A DNA stretch of 64,000 bases from Haliclystus octoradiatus (Eukaryota; Cnidaria; Staurozoa; Stauromedusae; Haliclystidae): assembly GCA_916610825.1 (NCBI GenBank), contig OU744453.1:18378241-18442240 (forward strand), read 5' to 3'. The translations under genes and the position numbers were made by a program. This document shows positions 12,401-57,200 of this stretch, in pieces; position 1 is the stretch's first letter, and the number at the start of each line of letters is the position of its first letter. The notes below the pieces were generated by a model. That model did no database searches, was not told the origin of the DNA, and saw only the letters and a list, made by a program, of their open reading frames with translations.

Positions 12401-15215
12401 ACCCACCGTATCCTGCAATAAACAAAATTTAAATTTAATGTATGTAATTAATAAAAAAATACTTATATAAAATTTAATAACATGTAATTATGATCAAATA
12501 CAGTAAAACTTGTATATATCGGCCTGCTGCTACAAGAAATAGATAAATTAACCACTATATATGCCAGCATTAATATATAAAAAGTCAATTCAATAGAAAA
12601 TATTATTTTAGACATTGTTAGAGCGACCACCATATATAGACAGGTGGCAACTGTATGGAGATAATTGATTACAAATTACTTTCCCAAAAATTCAATTGAT
12701 TGGTAAATTGTTTTTATTTCAAGATTCACATTTTAATAAGACATGATCAACAACATTTAGAACAACAACAAGTGTTCTATTTATTACAATTAAAAATGTG
12801 CGACTGATATAAAAAGTGTAAACAATTATGCAGAGATACAGAAACGAACGGTTTACAACAATACAATGACAAAGTAGCCAACAGAACATAAATATCACCA
12901 GTGCCTGCAACCATAGTTTTGCCTTGAAAATGGCTGCAAATATTTTACGTGACATTTCCTGGCCAAGCAATTCAAACTGACCTTAACTATACATAGAGTG
13001 GTGAGTTTCATCCTTATGCACATTTTATTCTGTTTCATTAGTAAACTTTATGAATACTTTATTGATTCATAATACTTTTAAACTTTTAAATTTTAGACAA
13101 ATGTGCCAAATGTTCTATTATTCAGTAATTGTGCTTCGCTGATCGCTGACCGCTGGTCCCAGTCGTCCCAACATTTTCTATATCACATATACTGATCAAC
13201 AACATATAGCCTACTTCTAAACATTCTAAATACTACATTGCTAATTACTTTTGTTTTGTGTGAACAAAAGAGATTGCCTTCCTTTTGATAATGACATGTC
13301 TGACATGTCTTCAGATCTGATCATGTCTAATCGACTGTGATTCAAATCCCCCAAAGGTCAACTCAGGCTTGACTTAATATCTAAAACATCAAATGAGTAT
13401 CATCTGAGGATGGTGGATGGAATGGTCCTGAGGAAGTTGCATTTTAGCTGTGGCACATTGTTGCACATTGACAATCGGGACCAATCTGTCATTAAATTTG
13501 AAATTGATCTGCAGCTGTTGCTGCTGAGATCAATAAAGAGTATTTACAATCATTGCTCTTAGCAGAAAGAGTCACTCATCTAGATATAGAGGAGTCTAAT
13601 GGGTACCTTTGGTAGGGTCACATTGTCTCAATTACTACAAATTTATCAACATGTATTTACAACACAAACATGTTGTACCATGGCTTTGATATATAAGCTA
13701 ACTTACCATCTGACTTGCAAAATTGTTTTAGTTCATCGAACATCAATTTTTCTAATGGATCATTAACATAAAACACACCTTCCACCTAAAACATAAATGT
13801 TGTTAAAAATTTTGGTTATTGGGATCTATTTCATCTGTGTTACAGACCGCGATTCATTCACAAAAGAATAGGGTCTGTGTGATTTGCGCATTTCTCTGAC
13901 CAGCCACTTTACAAAAACCTGGAGCAGAAATTTCTGATCGATGCATGGTATATCTATTGTTCTTAGTAAATAAATTCATCACCTCTGTTCGATCAATTAA
14001 TTGTCATAGCTACAAAGCCTAAATTAGAACTTATTGCAGCCATGTCAACTGAAGTAAACATAAGTAATGTGAGAATCCCGGTGATAATCACCTTAATCTT
14101 GCATAATTATGTGACATCAATCTTATTCCGATACGAGGCCCGAACAGAGAAACCAAGCAATTCACACAGAACCTATTCTTTCGTGAATGAATCACGCTCT
14201 GTAACGCAGGCCAGGGTCTATTTTGACAAGCAATAACAAAAACCAAAATAGCATTCTACCTTTGATGATTACATTTTTCAAACAGAATTGAAAAAAGTTT
14301 TACCAAAAATTACAATAATCGCTCGCACACAATGTATTAATTTAATCCTACGTGTATGGCTATCAAAATTTGTAACGCCCACCCTAGATTTAAAAAAATT
14401 AAATTCTGGTACCAAAACCAGCGTAGTCTAGGGCTCTATGCAGCCGCAGGCTCGCAGCTCTGGTCAGATTGGAAAGTTTGCTGTTTGCGGGCAAGATCTT
14501 GGCCGCGCAATTATTTTCGCAGCTGAAATTCCAGCCGCACATTTCATAACTTTGTGCATATTTTATAAGAAAATGACATAATTTCCATGTTTAATTGGAT
14601 GTTATATCTAAAATTTGCCTACATATGTGATCCACCCGCGCAAAACTGCACCAGAATTTGGCCTTCAGCCGCACATTTTCCGAGAAAAAATATGACCTTG
14701 GCCGCGCATAATGCACCGGTCTGCAAAGCAAGATGAATTTTTTTTGGTGAAGCTGCAGTTTTCATCCAAAATTGGCAGTCAAACTTTTCATTTGTTGTCA
14801 TTTTTCTCATAATTTTTGCTGAAATGATGGATTTTGCCGCCCCTGGAGTAAAATTTGATAAGCTGCCGCCCCCGCCCCTAACTTTTCCAGAGCGCTGCCG
14901 ACCCTGAGATTTCGTCGAGATTGCCATTATTTGCAGACTGGATAATGCATTCTTTCCAATCTGCCTCTAGGCTATCTCACAGAATAAATAATACGAACTA
15001 ATTGAACAGATATTTTAGTCCAGCATGTGAAGAGACAGTCTATTATTTAGAAACTTGAACGTATATATGTAGCCGACATAATTTCTATAAGTAGATAAAA
15101 GATGGACAATAGCTACCTTCATATTTTCAACAAATCCTTTTTTGATTCTGTAGGAGACATCTGAAAGTCGTTCTACGTATTGCATCTCCTCATCATAAGA
15201 TCTTGTTGGAGCCAT
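432..15215 (-). CDS. RTCB: RTCB, tRNA-splicing ligase catalytic subunit (15 exons, 3' end outside window)
   Basis: RTCB ligates RNA 2',3'-cyclic-phosphate (or 3'-phosphate) ends to 5'-OH ends using GTP and Mn2+; in animals it joins tRNA exons and XBP1 mRNA. I read 15 exons from the minus strand with consistent phases and GT-AG borders: 15117-15215, 13707-13785, 12345-12412, 11219-11267, 10408-10458, 9656-9750, 8635-8696, 8145-8194, 6981-7087, 6318-6422, 5572-5626, 4705-4766, 3421-3534, 2141-2233, 432-527. They join to 395 codons, collinear with human RTCB (505 residues). The start at 15215 gives the family N-terminus ([19 protein letters not shown]). Metal and active-site motifs are intact: DINCG (exon 6), GNHYAE (exon 10), [10 protein letters not shown] (exon 11), YDVSHNIAK (exon 14), [14 protein letters not shown] (exon 15). 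The exon holding the guanylylated histidine (CHGAGR in the family) should lie left of base 1. Family identity is certain; exact borders are my reading. Confidence 0.96.
659..1392. repeat. 735-bp interspersed element, copy 1, ending in a long hairpin
   Basis: The sequence recurs as a direct repeat at 2487-3223 with few differences. Its right end is a long inverted repeat (about 1205-1388) in which a 75-bp arm containing ACGAGAAAATGTTGGGAGAC is mirrored around a short centre. No coding capacity was seen. A partial copy of the hairpin arm lies at 43246-43320. Class unknown; the terminal hairpin suggests a non-autonomous DNA element. Confidence 0.75.
1856..2032 (+). mobile_element. pogo/Tigger-like MITE, family A
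   Basis: Terminal inverted repeats start CAGTCAAACCTGTTATAACG and end TATACAGGTTTCACTG, next to TA on the right. The inside is a string of half-sites of the form CCTGTCTATAGTGGTCA. The CAGT ends and TA target are those of the Tc1-mariner/pogo superfamily. Non-coding. Confidence 0.8.
2487..3223. repeat. 735-bp interspersed element, copy 2
   Basis: Direct repeat of 659-1392 with the same terminal hairpin (about 3034-3216). The two copies bracket RTCB exon 14 in the same orientation, about 1.8 kb apart. Confidence 0.75.
3535..4704. other. RTCB intron 12: hammerhead-bearing insertion and MITE relic
   Basis: Bases 3634-3797 are a relic of the GGGTCCGACAAA hAT-type MITE. Around 4030-4230 lies the ribozyme insertion, whose upstream flank holds a second hairpin, GATGCC...GGCATC (4128-4150). 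The rest is AT-rich with no gene signal. Confidence 0.55.
4156..4200 (+). ncRNA. Hammerhead ribozyme, type I, minimal stem III
   Basis: All core positions of a hammerhead are present: stem I GGTCT (4156-4160) pairs with AGACC (4196-4200); CTGATGA (4161-4167); stem II GTTCC/GGAAC (4168-4172, 4179-4183) closed by TTGGCA, with the required G-C first pair; GAAA (4184-4187); a stem III reduced to the palindrome CACGTG; cleavage triplet GTC (4193-4195). Hammerheads with a tiny palindromic stem III are known from Penelope-like elements and animal retrozymes and act mainly as dimers. The motif lies on the strand opposite to RTCB, inside its intron 12. No transposon protein is nearby. Confidence 0.85.
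4945..5440 (+). mobile_element. SINE family 2, interrupted by a TTCATGAA-type MITE
   Basis: Bases 4950-5100 and 5330-5440 match the head and tail of the tRNA-derived SINE seen whole at 56590-56940, including a B-box-like GTTCAAATC (about 5026). Between them, 5120-5300 carries repeated TTCATGAA palindromes, so a MITE appears to have inserted into the SINE. Confidence 0.55.
5459..5560. repeat. TTCATGAA-palindrome MITE fragment
   Basis: AT-rich block with GTTCATGAATG and GTTCATGAACTG, ending in TTTTCAAAGG close to RTCB exon 11. Degenerate member of the family described at 32077-32325. Confidence 0.5.
6574..6750 (+). mobile_element. pogo/Tigger-like MITE, family A
   Basis: CAGTAAAACCTGTTATAATG at the left and TACAGGTTTAACTG at the right, both next to TA. 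Near-identical in layout to 1856-2032. Lies in RTCB intron 9. Confidence 0.8.
7160..7340 (-). mobile_element. SINE family 2, 3' part
   Basis: Matches the reverse complement of the tail half of the SINE at 13295-13642 (TTTCTAGAGGAATGGCT, TTCATGGCAGAT). It is bounded by two copies of CTAGATTCAGTATAAGT (7137 and 7377). Confidence 0.5.
7824..8027. mobile_element. hAT-like MITE with 8-bp target duplication
   Basis: Ends are CAGGGTCCGACAAA and TTTTGTCGGACCCTG. The flanks 7816-7823 and 8028-8035 are both TGCACAAT, an exact 8-bp duplication typical of hAT elements. Related relics occur at 3634-3797, 5790-5953, 26034-26215, 36530-36692 and 60450-60607. Confidence 0.85.
8903..9105. repeat. TTCATGAA-palindrome MITE fragment
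   Basis: Several GTTCATGAAC-like palindromes and the right-end signature TTTCACAGGAGG, matching the family at 32077-32325. Confidence 0.5.
9231..9617 (+). mobile_element. Non-autonomous Helitron, copy 1
   Basis: Begins TCTACAATATAAACGTCGAT and ends with the hairpin ACCCAGCGGAGCGGGT followed 10 bases later by CTAG. It sits between A (9230) and T (9618), as Helitrons do, without target duplication. A second copy (39754-40128) shares both termini. It has no Rep/helicase sequence; the apparent ORF inside is not a known protein. Confidence 0.85.
9783..9970 (-). mobile_element. tRNA-derived SINE, family 1
   Basis: Reading the minus strand, a tRNA-like head with a B box similar to GGTTCAATCCC leads into a body with GCATCC and a tail with ACCCGGTTTGTGG. 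Diverged copy of the element at 35392-35616. Confidence 0.75.
10505..10625. repeat. Unclassified interspersed repeat (also at 50870-50980)
   Basis: The block from TAGTATAGACAGTCACA to GATAAAGAAAC recurs in diverged form at 50870-50980, sharing CACAAATCACGGTCAG. Too short to classify. Confidence 0.45.
11462..11950. mobile_element. Foldback MITE with GGGTCATTCCA termini
   Basis: Long imperfect inverted repeats: GGGTCATTCCACGCC at the left and GGCATGGAATGACCC at the right, with arms of more than 130 bp. The flanks are ATTA on both sides. Non-coding; RTCB intron 4. Confidence 0.8.
12501..12655 (-). mobile_element. pogo/Tigger-like MITE, family A, degenerate
   Basis: CAGTAAAACTTGTATATATC at one end and CAGGTGGCAACTG at the other, with the usual TGGTCA-type half-sites inside. 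Several substitutions and a shortened right end. Confidence 0.6.
13295..13642 (+). mobile_element. tRNA-derived SINE, family 2
   Basis: B-box-like GATTCAAATCCCCC near 13332 and a conserved body shared with 56590-56940 (minus), 52297-52537, 4945-5440 and 7160-7340. Ends in a TTTGGTAGGGT segment. Lies in RTCB intron 2. Confidence 0.65.
13836..14208. mobile_element. Inverted-repeat element with GTTACAGA termini
   Basis: The left end, from CTGTGTTACAGACCGCG, and the right end, read on the other strand as CTGCGTTACAGAGCGTG, form inverted repeats of about 55 bp that include ATTCATTCAC and GAATAGG. Non-coding MITE of unknown family. Confidence 0.7.
14340..14990. other. GC-richer patch in RTCB intron 1, unclassified
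   Basis: Stands out from its surroundings by several GCCGC runs (14440-14900). ATTGGAAAG near 14470 and CTTTCCAAT near 14952 suggest an old inverted-repeat element. I recognise no protein; a reading frame at 14619-14927 is probably chance. Confidence 0.35.
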
Positions 15216-15701
15216 TGCTTTCTTAGATGATATTTTATATAGCTAAAAGAGACATCTACTTAGTTACATGTTATCCAAACAAAACGTTAACATTTACATA
15301 AGTCTAAAACAAATTAAACAATCTTCAAAAACCACAAGAACAGAAGCCTAAGTTTTATAACTTTTATTACTAAAGTTCCGCCATGAACAGATAGCCTCAA
15401 TGTCAAACGAACCCTAACACATTTTTACGAGGCTGAATAGCTATGGTCCACGTGCAATTTCAAATTGAAGAAAAACATTTGGAAATTATCAAAATAAAGT
15501 CTACAATTTAATGCTTTAAAGATATTTGACATATAATATACAACTCACCACTTGTAGATGGAGATATTACATAGCCTAATATTTAAGTGAAATTATTCTG
15601 GTGACTTGACTTATCGATTAATTATGTGAAAGCTGAAAACTCAATTTGTTGTCGGTCTGTTTGTTGACAAATATTCAAATATACATGGCAATGTTGTAGA
15701 A
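15216..15701. promoter_or_regulatory. Divergent promoter region between RTCB and XPOT
   Basis: The two start codons, RTCB at 15215 (minus) and XPOT at 15702 (plus), are 486 bp apart and point away from each other. The spacer is AT-rich, has no recognisable repeat and no obvious TATA box at a fixed distance from either start. It must hold the 5' UTRs and the core promoters of both genes unless an upstream non-coding exon exists for either. Co-regulation is an inference from geometry only. Confidence 0.7.
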
Positions 15702-50392
<34,691 letters not shown>

Positions 50393-51128
50393 CGAACAGC
50401 AATCTCAGGATTTATGAATATTCCTAGCCAATTCTACGTATATCAGAGTGTCATTAATTAATTCTGCAAACAATTTTCACACAGAATTATTTTTTAGTTG
50501 CATTTTAAATCTACGTGCAAGAATGTTGAATTATTTTAAACACATTTTTATTGAGTTGAATTTTATGTCAATTTAGAATATTGTAAATTAAGAACAAATA
50601 TAGGGGAAATTCTATTAGTTGTTTACTATTATAAAAAGAAAAGAGAATACTTCACAGAAAATGTTTTTAATTTCATTATATCATTTGTTATATACCCCAT
50701 CCCCAAGTATCGATTAATGGTAACGCTACCACATCTCAAAAACAGCTTGACAAAAGCGACTAGAACTAAACCAGTTCTATATCGCTATTCTGGTTTGCTG
50801 TTATGATGTTCAAGACTCGATTTTGGCAATGTCAAAATACAATTGTGTCATATAATATGTGTCAATTTAGTAGTACTAGTATAGACAATCACATATAGGA
50901 ATTGTCCCTTTTTTGCCAAACATATTTGCTAAACAAAAAATGGCACAAATCACGGTCAGGCATATAGCTGACAAAGAAACGATGCATGTTAACATTGTTC
51001 ACTAGAAAATTATGTTTGAAGTCTGCGTTTGTTTGACAGAACAACTCCTTCTGACACTGCATTGTCTTGTGCTAAAGTAAAGCACAATTTTCATGACTTC
51101 CAAAATAGAGGTGGTGCAGGGTGATACC

Positions 51129-51462
51129 TAGCCTGCGTACCAGCCCGAGTTTTTCATTTGAAACCACAGTGTCTGTGAACTAAAGTGCAATTTTCAGCCG
51201 AACAAATTCCCATGAATTTGGGATATAACTTATGCATTACATTGGCTTATCATTAAGATCATTGTCGCGGCTGATAACTATGACTTGTTTGACAAAGAGT
51301 TGTGATTTTATGACAATTGATCTTTTGTGATAGAGTGTGAAATTGGAGTGTGAATAATTTACCAAATTTATATAGGTGTTATTTTCAATGGGCTTGGAAT
51401 CACACATTAGGTCACAGACCCTATGGTTTTAGAAATATACCTTGGGGCTGGTACACAGGCTA
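51129..51462. mobile_element. hAT-like element with GTGATACC duplication
   Basis: Ends TAGCCTGCGTACCAGCCC and GGGGCTGGTACACAGGCTA; both flanks read GGTGATACC. A relative without clear ends lies at 7480-7712 (GTGATTTTATGACAATTG shared). Confidence 0.8.
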
Positions 51463-51720
51463 GGTGATACCGTCTAAACTACTTTTTGTAAGTGTTCACG
51501 TCTTTTTTATGAATATAGCCAAGATAATTTGACCACTATAATAGACAGTTGACTTTTGTAGACAGGGTTGGTGCTATATAATAGATATATGTGTATTTCA
51601 TTGAAGCGGTCACTACAGACAGGGTTTTTTATACGGTCACTACAGACAGGGTTTTTTATATAGAGGTGTCTATAGTGGAGGACTGTTACCAGGCATGATC
51701 AAATGAAATTTAAAAAAGTT

Positions 51721-51986
51721 CACCTGTTACGAGTTTATTCTATAAGGAGGATTGTACTTCCCCCTATTGAGAAATGTTTAAATAAGTTCACCTGTTACGA
51801 GTTTATTCTATAAGGAGGATTGTACTTCCCCCTACTGAGAAATGTTTAAATAAGTTCACCTGTTACGAGTTTATTCTATAAGGAGGATTGTACTTCCCCC
51901 TACTGAGAAATGCTTAAATAAATTCACCTGTAACGAGTTTATTCTATAAGGAGGATTGTACTTCCCCCTACTGAGAAATGTTTAAA
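51721..51986. repeat. 68-bp tandem repeat, four copies
   Basis: Units start at 51721, 51789, 51857 and 51925 with CACCTGTTACGAGTTTATTC (CACCTGTAAC in the fourth) and end near AGAAATGTTTAAATAA. Confidence 0.95.
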
Positions 51987-52044
51987 TACACTTTTTGTCT
52001 ACACTTTTTAACAAAGTGCTGCTCGATGTATCGGATTTTCGATG

Positions 52045-52230
52045 TACTGTGTAACCCGCTTAAGTGCAAGTCAAAATTGCCAACGGTTTTCATTGCATTC
52101 ATCCGAATTGCAGTTATCTGAAATTGTTTACCAAGGACTTGACCAGGAAATTGTTTAACGGGTTTCAAAGCCAAGTTGCAGATAAGCGGGAATTTCACTT
52201 ATCCGAATTGCACATAAGCAGGTTACACTG
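52045..52230. mobile_element. pogo-like MITE, family C
   Basis: Ends ACTGTGTAACCCGCTTAAGT and CACATAAGCAGGTTACACTG, then TA. Interior has inverted CCGAATTGCA blocks. Confidence 0.75.
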
Positions 52231-52296
52231 TATCGGGTCCCGATATGGCTAATACATGATAATCTTCGATATATCATTGACAATGAGTTCAAAATG

Positions 52297-52537
52297 GCTA
52301 TCAAAAGGGTTTCAAATCATGTTTGATGACAGGAGAAGCTGTAGCGCACTGACAATCGAGGTCTCTGAAATAAATTAAATCTGTTGAAATTGATCTACAG
52401 TGATGCGACTGAGTTCAATAAATGGCATAATTTACAATCATTGCTCTCCGTGAAAAGAGCTGCCACTCATCTAGAAATAGAAGAGTAATACATGCGCCTT
52501 TGGTAGGGTGATACTGTCTCGATTATTATTTAATACA
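52297..52537 (+). mobile_element. SINE family 2, 3' part
   Basis: Shares GAAATTGATCTACAG, CAATAAATGG-like and CATCTAGAAATAGA blocks with the other copies; the tRNA-like head is missing. Confidence 0.6.
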
Positions 52538-52802
52538 GTTAGTTTTCATGGAGGAATCATTTTTCTGATTTGAACGCCCACCTCTATATAAAGACCACTT
52601 GTCTACAATGGCCTTTTCAGTAATATACAAAATTCCATTGAATCAACATTGCATGTAAAGATCACATGTCTAATTATATAGTTGTGAATTTATCTTGGCT
52701 TTTGAGAAATGCATTAATAATCCAGCAATAATTATCACGGCGGAGATAATGGTACACAGAAATGCAGGAAAAGACAACATTCCTTTTGTATTAATTCAAG
52801 TC

Positions 52803-53384
52803 CAGTGAAACCTGTATATAACGGCCAGCTATGAGGTAGATAAATTGACCTCTATAGACAGGTGGCCTTTATATACAGATTTGATTTAGGCCCTGTTTAC
52901 AAGGAGGGCGAGTTACTCGGGTTGGCGAGTTACCCGGGTCTATTGTTTACCCGAGTTACTCGCCTTGGCAGACCGGGTAACTCGTCTACCCGAGGCAACT
53001 TTCTGTCACTTTTTGACTTGTAAACGGAAATAGGCGAGTAACTCGGGCAGGCGGGTTAAAATTAAAAATGGTAGCTTCAATTTTCTATTGCTTCGAACGT
53101 TTCTGCTGTAGACATCTTTTGTTCTCTAATCGTTCCATTTCAGCGCGCATGCTTAGATTGACTTCAAATTATTTAACTCGGGTAGGCGGGTTACTCAGGT
53201 GACCCTTGTAAACACACAACACATTTTAACTCGGTAAGGCGAGTAACTCGCCTACCCGGGTAACTCGCCCTCCTTGTAAACAGGGCCTTAATAGAAAATA
53301 CTATTTTGGACATAGTAAGAGTGACCACTTTAGACAGGTGGTCACTATGTAGAGGTGGCCACTATAACAGGTTTGACTTTACTG
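52803..53384 (-). mobile_element. pogo-like MITE, family A, carrying a nested Harbinger-like MITE
   Basis: CAGTGAAACCTGTATATAAC at the left and ACTATAACAGGTTTGACTT at the right. Split by 52889-53287. Confidence 0.8.
52889..53287. mobile_element. Harbinger-like MITE nested in a pogo-like MITE
   Basis: GGCCCTGTTTACAAGGAGGG at the left and its reverse complement at the right; TTA duplicated on both sides (52886-52888, 53288-53290). Interior repeats the motif CGAGTTACTCGGG many times in both orientations. Confidence 0.9.
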
Positions 53385-53678
53385 TATAAATTATTTATTT
53401 ATCAATCTAACTATAAATTATAATAATTTATTTAATAATCTAAATCATAATTGATTATTTATAATAGTATAGCTAACTGATCAACAGCTAATAATTAAAA
53501 AAAAAAAGATGAAATATTTACAAAAGTTATCTAATTTCTGATCAACTATAGAAAGGAAAGAAATATATACAAGATTCGTTGTAAATTTAATATTTTGATA
53601 ATCAAAAAGTCATTATATATATATATCTCAATATACATAAGGATGGTGACTGAGTCAAAGAAAACACATTCTTAATTT

Positions 53679-53718
53679 CTGTTACTATAGTTTCACGCAG
53701 TGTGCGATCATCAGACAG
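53679..53718 (-). ncRNA. Hammerhead-like motif, Penelope type
   Basis: Stem I CTGT/ACAG, CTGATGA core, stem II TCGCA/TGCGT, GAAA, palindromic CTATAG stem III, cleavage triplet GTA. The outermost stem II pair is T-T. Confidence 0.6.
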
Positions 53719-53731
53719 TTGATACTCAATA

Positions 53732-53771
53732 CTGTCTGGTGATCGCACATTGCGTGAAACTATAATAACAG
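53732..53771 (+). ncRNA. Hammerhead-like motif, decayed mirror copy
   Basis: Mirror of 53679-53718 but the core reads CTGGTGA and the triplet ATA; cleavage is not expected. Confidence 0.5.
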
Positions 53772-53970
53772 AAATTAAGAATGTGTTTTCTTTGACTCAG
53801 TCACCATCCTTATGTATTACAGCTCTGCCAATGTTTAATCGGTATTAAGCACTATCACATCTGACGATAGATAAATCTATCTTTATTATTATATATCTCA
53901 ATATATTTTGCATTGATTAAATGTTTCGTAAGTCATACATTATTTGAATGTTTTGGATTGCGTTTATACA

Positions 53971-54199
53971 CTACTGTATGAACTTGTCATCTTCGTTATC
54001 TTCAATTTTATCATTTGTATTATCAAGAACAAGACTTTGAGCGCGTTGAATGATTATTTTTTCTGTTTCTGCCAACGAAATTAAGTCAGGTAGCATATCC
54101 TGTAGAGATTGAAGCCTGGAATAAAAAAACATTTCCTCTCATTATAAACAGAATAGCAAAATATTAGTATTTTTTAATTGAAAAGATATGAAGTTAATT

Positions 54200-54238
<39 letters not shown>

Positions 54239-57200
54239 AAAACGGAGAAAACTTCTCGTTTCTTATTTTATATCTATACAGCTCTACTTACCAGTATTGA
54301 GTACTATATTGATGTTTTGCTCTTAATAAATAAATTTATTTATTTATTAAATCAACATTAGTATTATTATTATTATATATATATATATATATGTCAATGA
54401 TAGCATGGTGATAGTTAGCTTTTGCAAGCCCCTATGATAACATTTCGTAAACTTCAGATAAGCCCAATAACGGTTTGAAAACAGTTCTGTTAAAATAACT
54501 AGCAATGAGTCATCAGTCACTCGCGTTTCTAGGTAAATTTAACAATCAATAGGTCGACTCATCGTAAATCAAAACTCAACATCTTTACCTTGACTTGTTG
54601 TATAAAATGCCTTGATAACTTTGCAAAGTTTTTTTTCCCATAAATAAATAAGAACTTTTTAAGACATAAGCATTTAAAAAAGTTAGAATTTCAAATCTTG
54701 AAAAAAGTTGAAAGTAATTCGCGTTGTAGTTTCATTTGATTCAGTATTTACAAATTACACACACCTGACTTCTAGTTCATCACAACTTGGACAAACAATT
54801 TGATCTTTCAATCCATTTTGCTCAAATAATATTTTTGTAATTGAAGACAATTCATTTGATATCTAAATTCAAAATAATATACAATCAAAGTAAAATATTG
54901 ATGAAATAATTAACGTCATCAAAAGATCAAATATAATATGCATAACCTTAGGAAAAACAAATTTAACTGTGTGGGGTTGGTTTGAATTTTTAGATTAGAG
55001 AACTGCATCAGATTGGATTGCGTATTAATTCTCCATCAAAATCAGATGTAAATTGTATGACCAATCTGAAATGTTCAGATTTTGCCTTGAAAATCAGTGA
55101 TTGTAAACAGGGTCACAAGGTCGTTTTTACAAATTCCGGGCTGTGGGTACTTTACAATATGTGCAAACATAGGCGATATAATATGTGCAACTTTTAAAAG
55201 TTTTTCCCTCTGCGATCGGCCTTAATCTTGCTCAAAATCTTAATTAATAGTTATACTTACTGTTCATTATACAAATTTTCTGTTTTGACTTTCAAAATTT
55301 TCATTTTCTTACTGAAAAGGGAATATAATAACTTACGCTGAAGACACACACCTACGTAACCTTAGAGCTCGTCTAAGCGGGTACTTAGATTAAATCATGC
55401 AGTGAATTTAGTCTGAAAAATACCATCCTGGTACAATACAGTAATAATAATTTCAATTAATACCTACCGATTCATCCTTTGATGCTAATTGCTGATTGGC
55501 TAACGGATACAATGACGATATTTCTGATTGGATAATTGACAATTGAGAGATAGTTGTCATGACATTTCTAGTCAAAAATAATAAATGAAATAACCAAATG
55601 GAAAATAAACATCATGAATAGTAACTGCGAGATACATTGCACCTTCAGTTGTTGTGAAATAACATAGGTTATTCTGAAGGCTCTAATCACATAGTTCCTT
55701 TCTTGGAAAACAGTTCTCTCACAAATGATAAAACAACAAATCGCTAAGTTAAGAGCTTCACCTTTATTTTGTCATTGGTTTGCATGCATGATCTCCCCTC
55801 ATCAAAAAATTGAATATTGTCTAACAGGAGGCTATCCTTTTTCATCGAATATTATAGAAATATTAAACACTTTCTGTGCAATACCGTATGTGTTATATAA
55901 ACATGAGAGTGTTGCGCCATAAGGCACAGGGAAGGCGGAAGAAAATTACCAGCCGCCTTTTAAGGCTTTTTGAGTGCCTCGTAGCAATCCGAGTGTTTAT
56001 ATAGCCCATATTGCACAACAGAATGTTTAATGTTTCCGACAAATCCTTTCCCGTGCATGTATGATCACGCGTATTGTTCAATATTCAGGCATAAGAGTCA
56101 AGCTCAGTCAAAAGAAAGAAAAATCGTTTGAAAATGCCAAAACAATAGCAAAAACAGTGTTTCTGGTGAATTTCCTTTGTTTCAGAGCTGATAGAATCAT
56201 CTTTTCCGAGGAAATTTCTCATGTCTGAATATGTATTCAATTATCATATGTATCGTTCAATATTAGAAAAGCTTGAATTGTCGAACTATGAATCGAAACA
56301 ATGTTCTTATTTAAGCAGATTACTGTTTGTCAATAGCCAAATCATGTTGTTCAAATTAATTTTAAATCAGAAAATGAAGAGTGTTTGTGTGGGGTTTTAT
56401 TGGCAGTGTTTCGATATTAGGGTTTTAATAAAAGTTTACCTTCTGCAATCATGAAATTCTTTGAATAGCGTTTCTCTCAATTGCAACATAATCTGAACTT
56501 GATTTTCCAGTTTTGAAAAAGATTCTTGCATGAATAATCTGGAAAAAGAAATAATAATTTCTGATTGAGCTCATAATTAGAGTAGTAGTTGAGACGATAT
56601 TGTCCTACTCAAGGCTCCCTGAATGCTCTTTCATTTCTAGAGGAGTGGCTCTTTTTGCTGAGAGCAATGATAGTAAATAAAATGTTCTTTATTAATCTCA
56701 GTCGAGACACCGTAGATCAATTTCAACAGATTTCATGGCAGATAAAGGCCTCAATTGTCAATGCGCCGCCAGTACCAACAATGCAATTCCCTCTGGACCA
56801 TTCCAACCACCATCCTCAGATGGTACTCATTTGAGATAAAGTCAAGGCTGAGTTGACCTTCGGGGGATTTGAACCACGGTCGATCAGAAATGATACAATC
56901 TGAAGTACGGTTGCTCTGCCATCAGAGCTAATCTTCCTATAGCATATATCAATTCAGACACAATAAATTAAAATATTCGGTGAAACGATAACTTATTGTT
57001 TGCATAATTCTATCATACTAATAAAAAATAGTCAAAATTAGTTAAATTCCAATTATCCTTACGGCATTTTGGAAAATGTATTAAACCATTTTCAAGCTAC
57101 AAGAATAAAGGTTTCATATTGGCTATTTTTATACGATACCAACTAGATTGATTATTATAATTCAGATGCTTGCTGTCCATGTTAGACATTGTCCGCTTAC

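Larger units (their letters stand above)
53629..53818. mobile_element. Minimal Penelope-like palindrome with two hammerhead-like motifs
   Basis: Near-perfect inverted repeat centred near 53725. Motif 1 (53679-53718, minus): CTGT/ACAG, CTGATGA, TCGCA/TGCGT, GAAA, CTATAG, GTA. Motif 2 (53732-53771, plus) has CTGGTGA and ATA, so it is decayed. No coding sequence. Confidence 0.75.
50393..53970. other. XPOT to TBK1 tail-to-tail spacer, largely repeats
   Basis: Holds the 3' UTRs of both genes and, in order: a repeat shared with 10505-10625 (50870-50980), a hAT-like element (51129-51462), pogo fragments (51513-51680), a 68-bp tandem repeat (51721-51986), a pogo-type C element (52045-52230), part of SINE family 2 (52297-52537), a pogo MITE with a nested Harbinger MITE (52803-53384) and a small Penelope-like palindrome (53629-53818). 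I saw no clear AATAAA near the XPOT stop and no additional gene. Confidence 0.7.

Noticed and set aside
14619..14927. 102-residue frame in a GC-richer patch
   Set aside because: No splice context, no similarity recognised, and it lies in a probable decayed repeat.
51721..51986. CRISPR-like array
   Set aside because: Units are contiguous 68-bp tandem copies without unique spacers, in a eukaryotic intergenic region.
56589..56834. 81-residue frame
   Set aside because: It is the antisense strand of SINE family 2.
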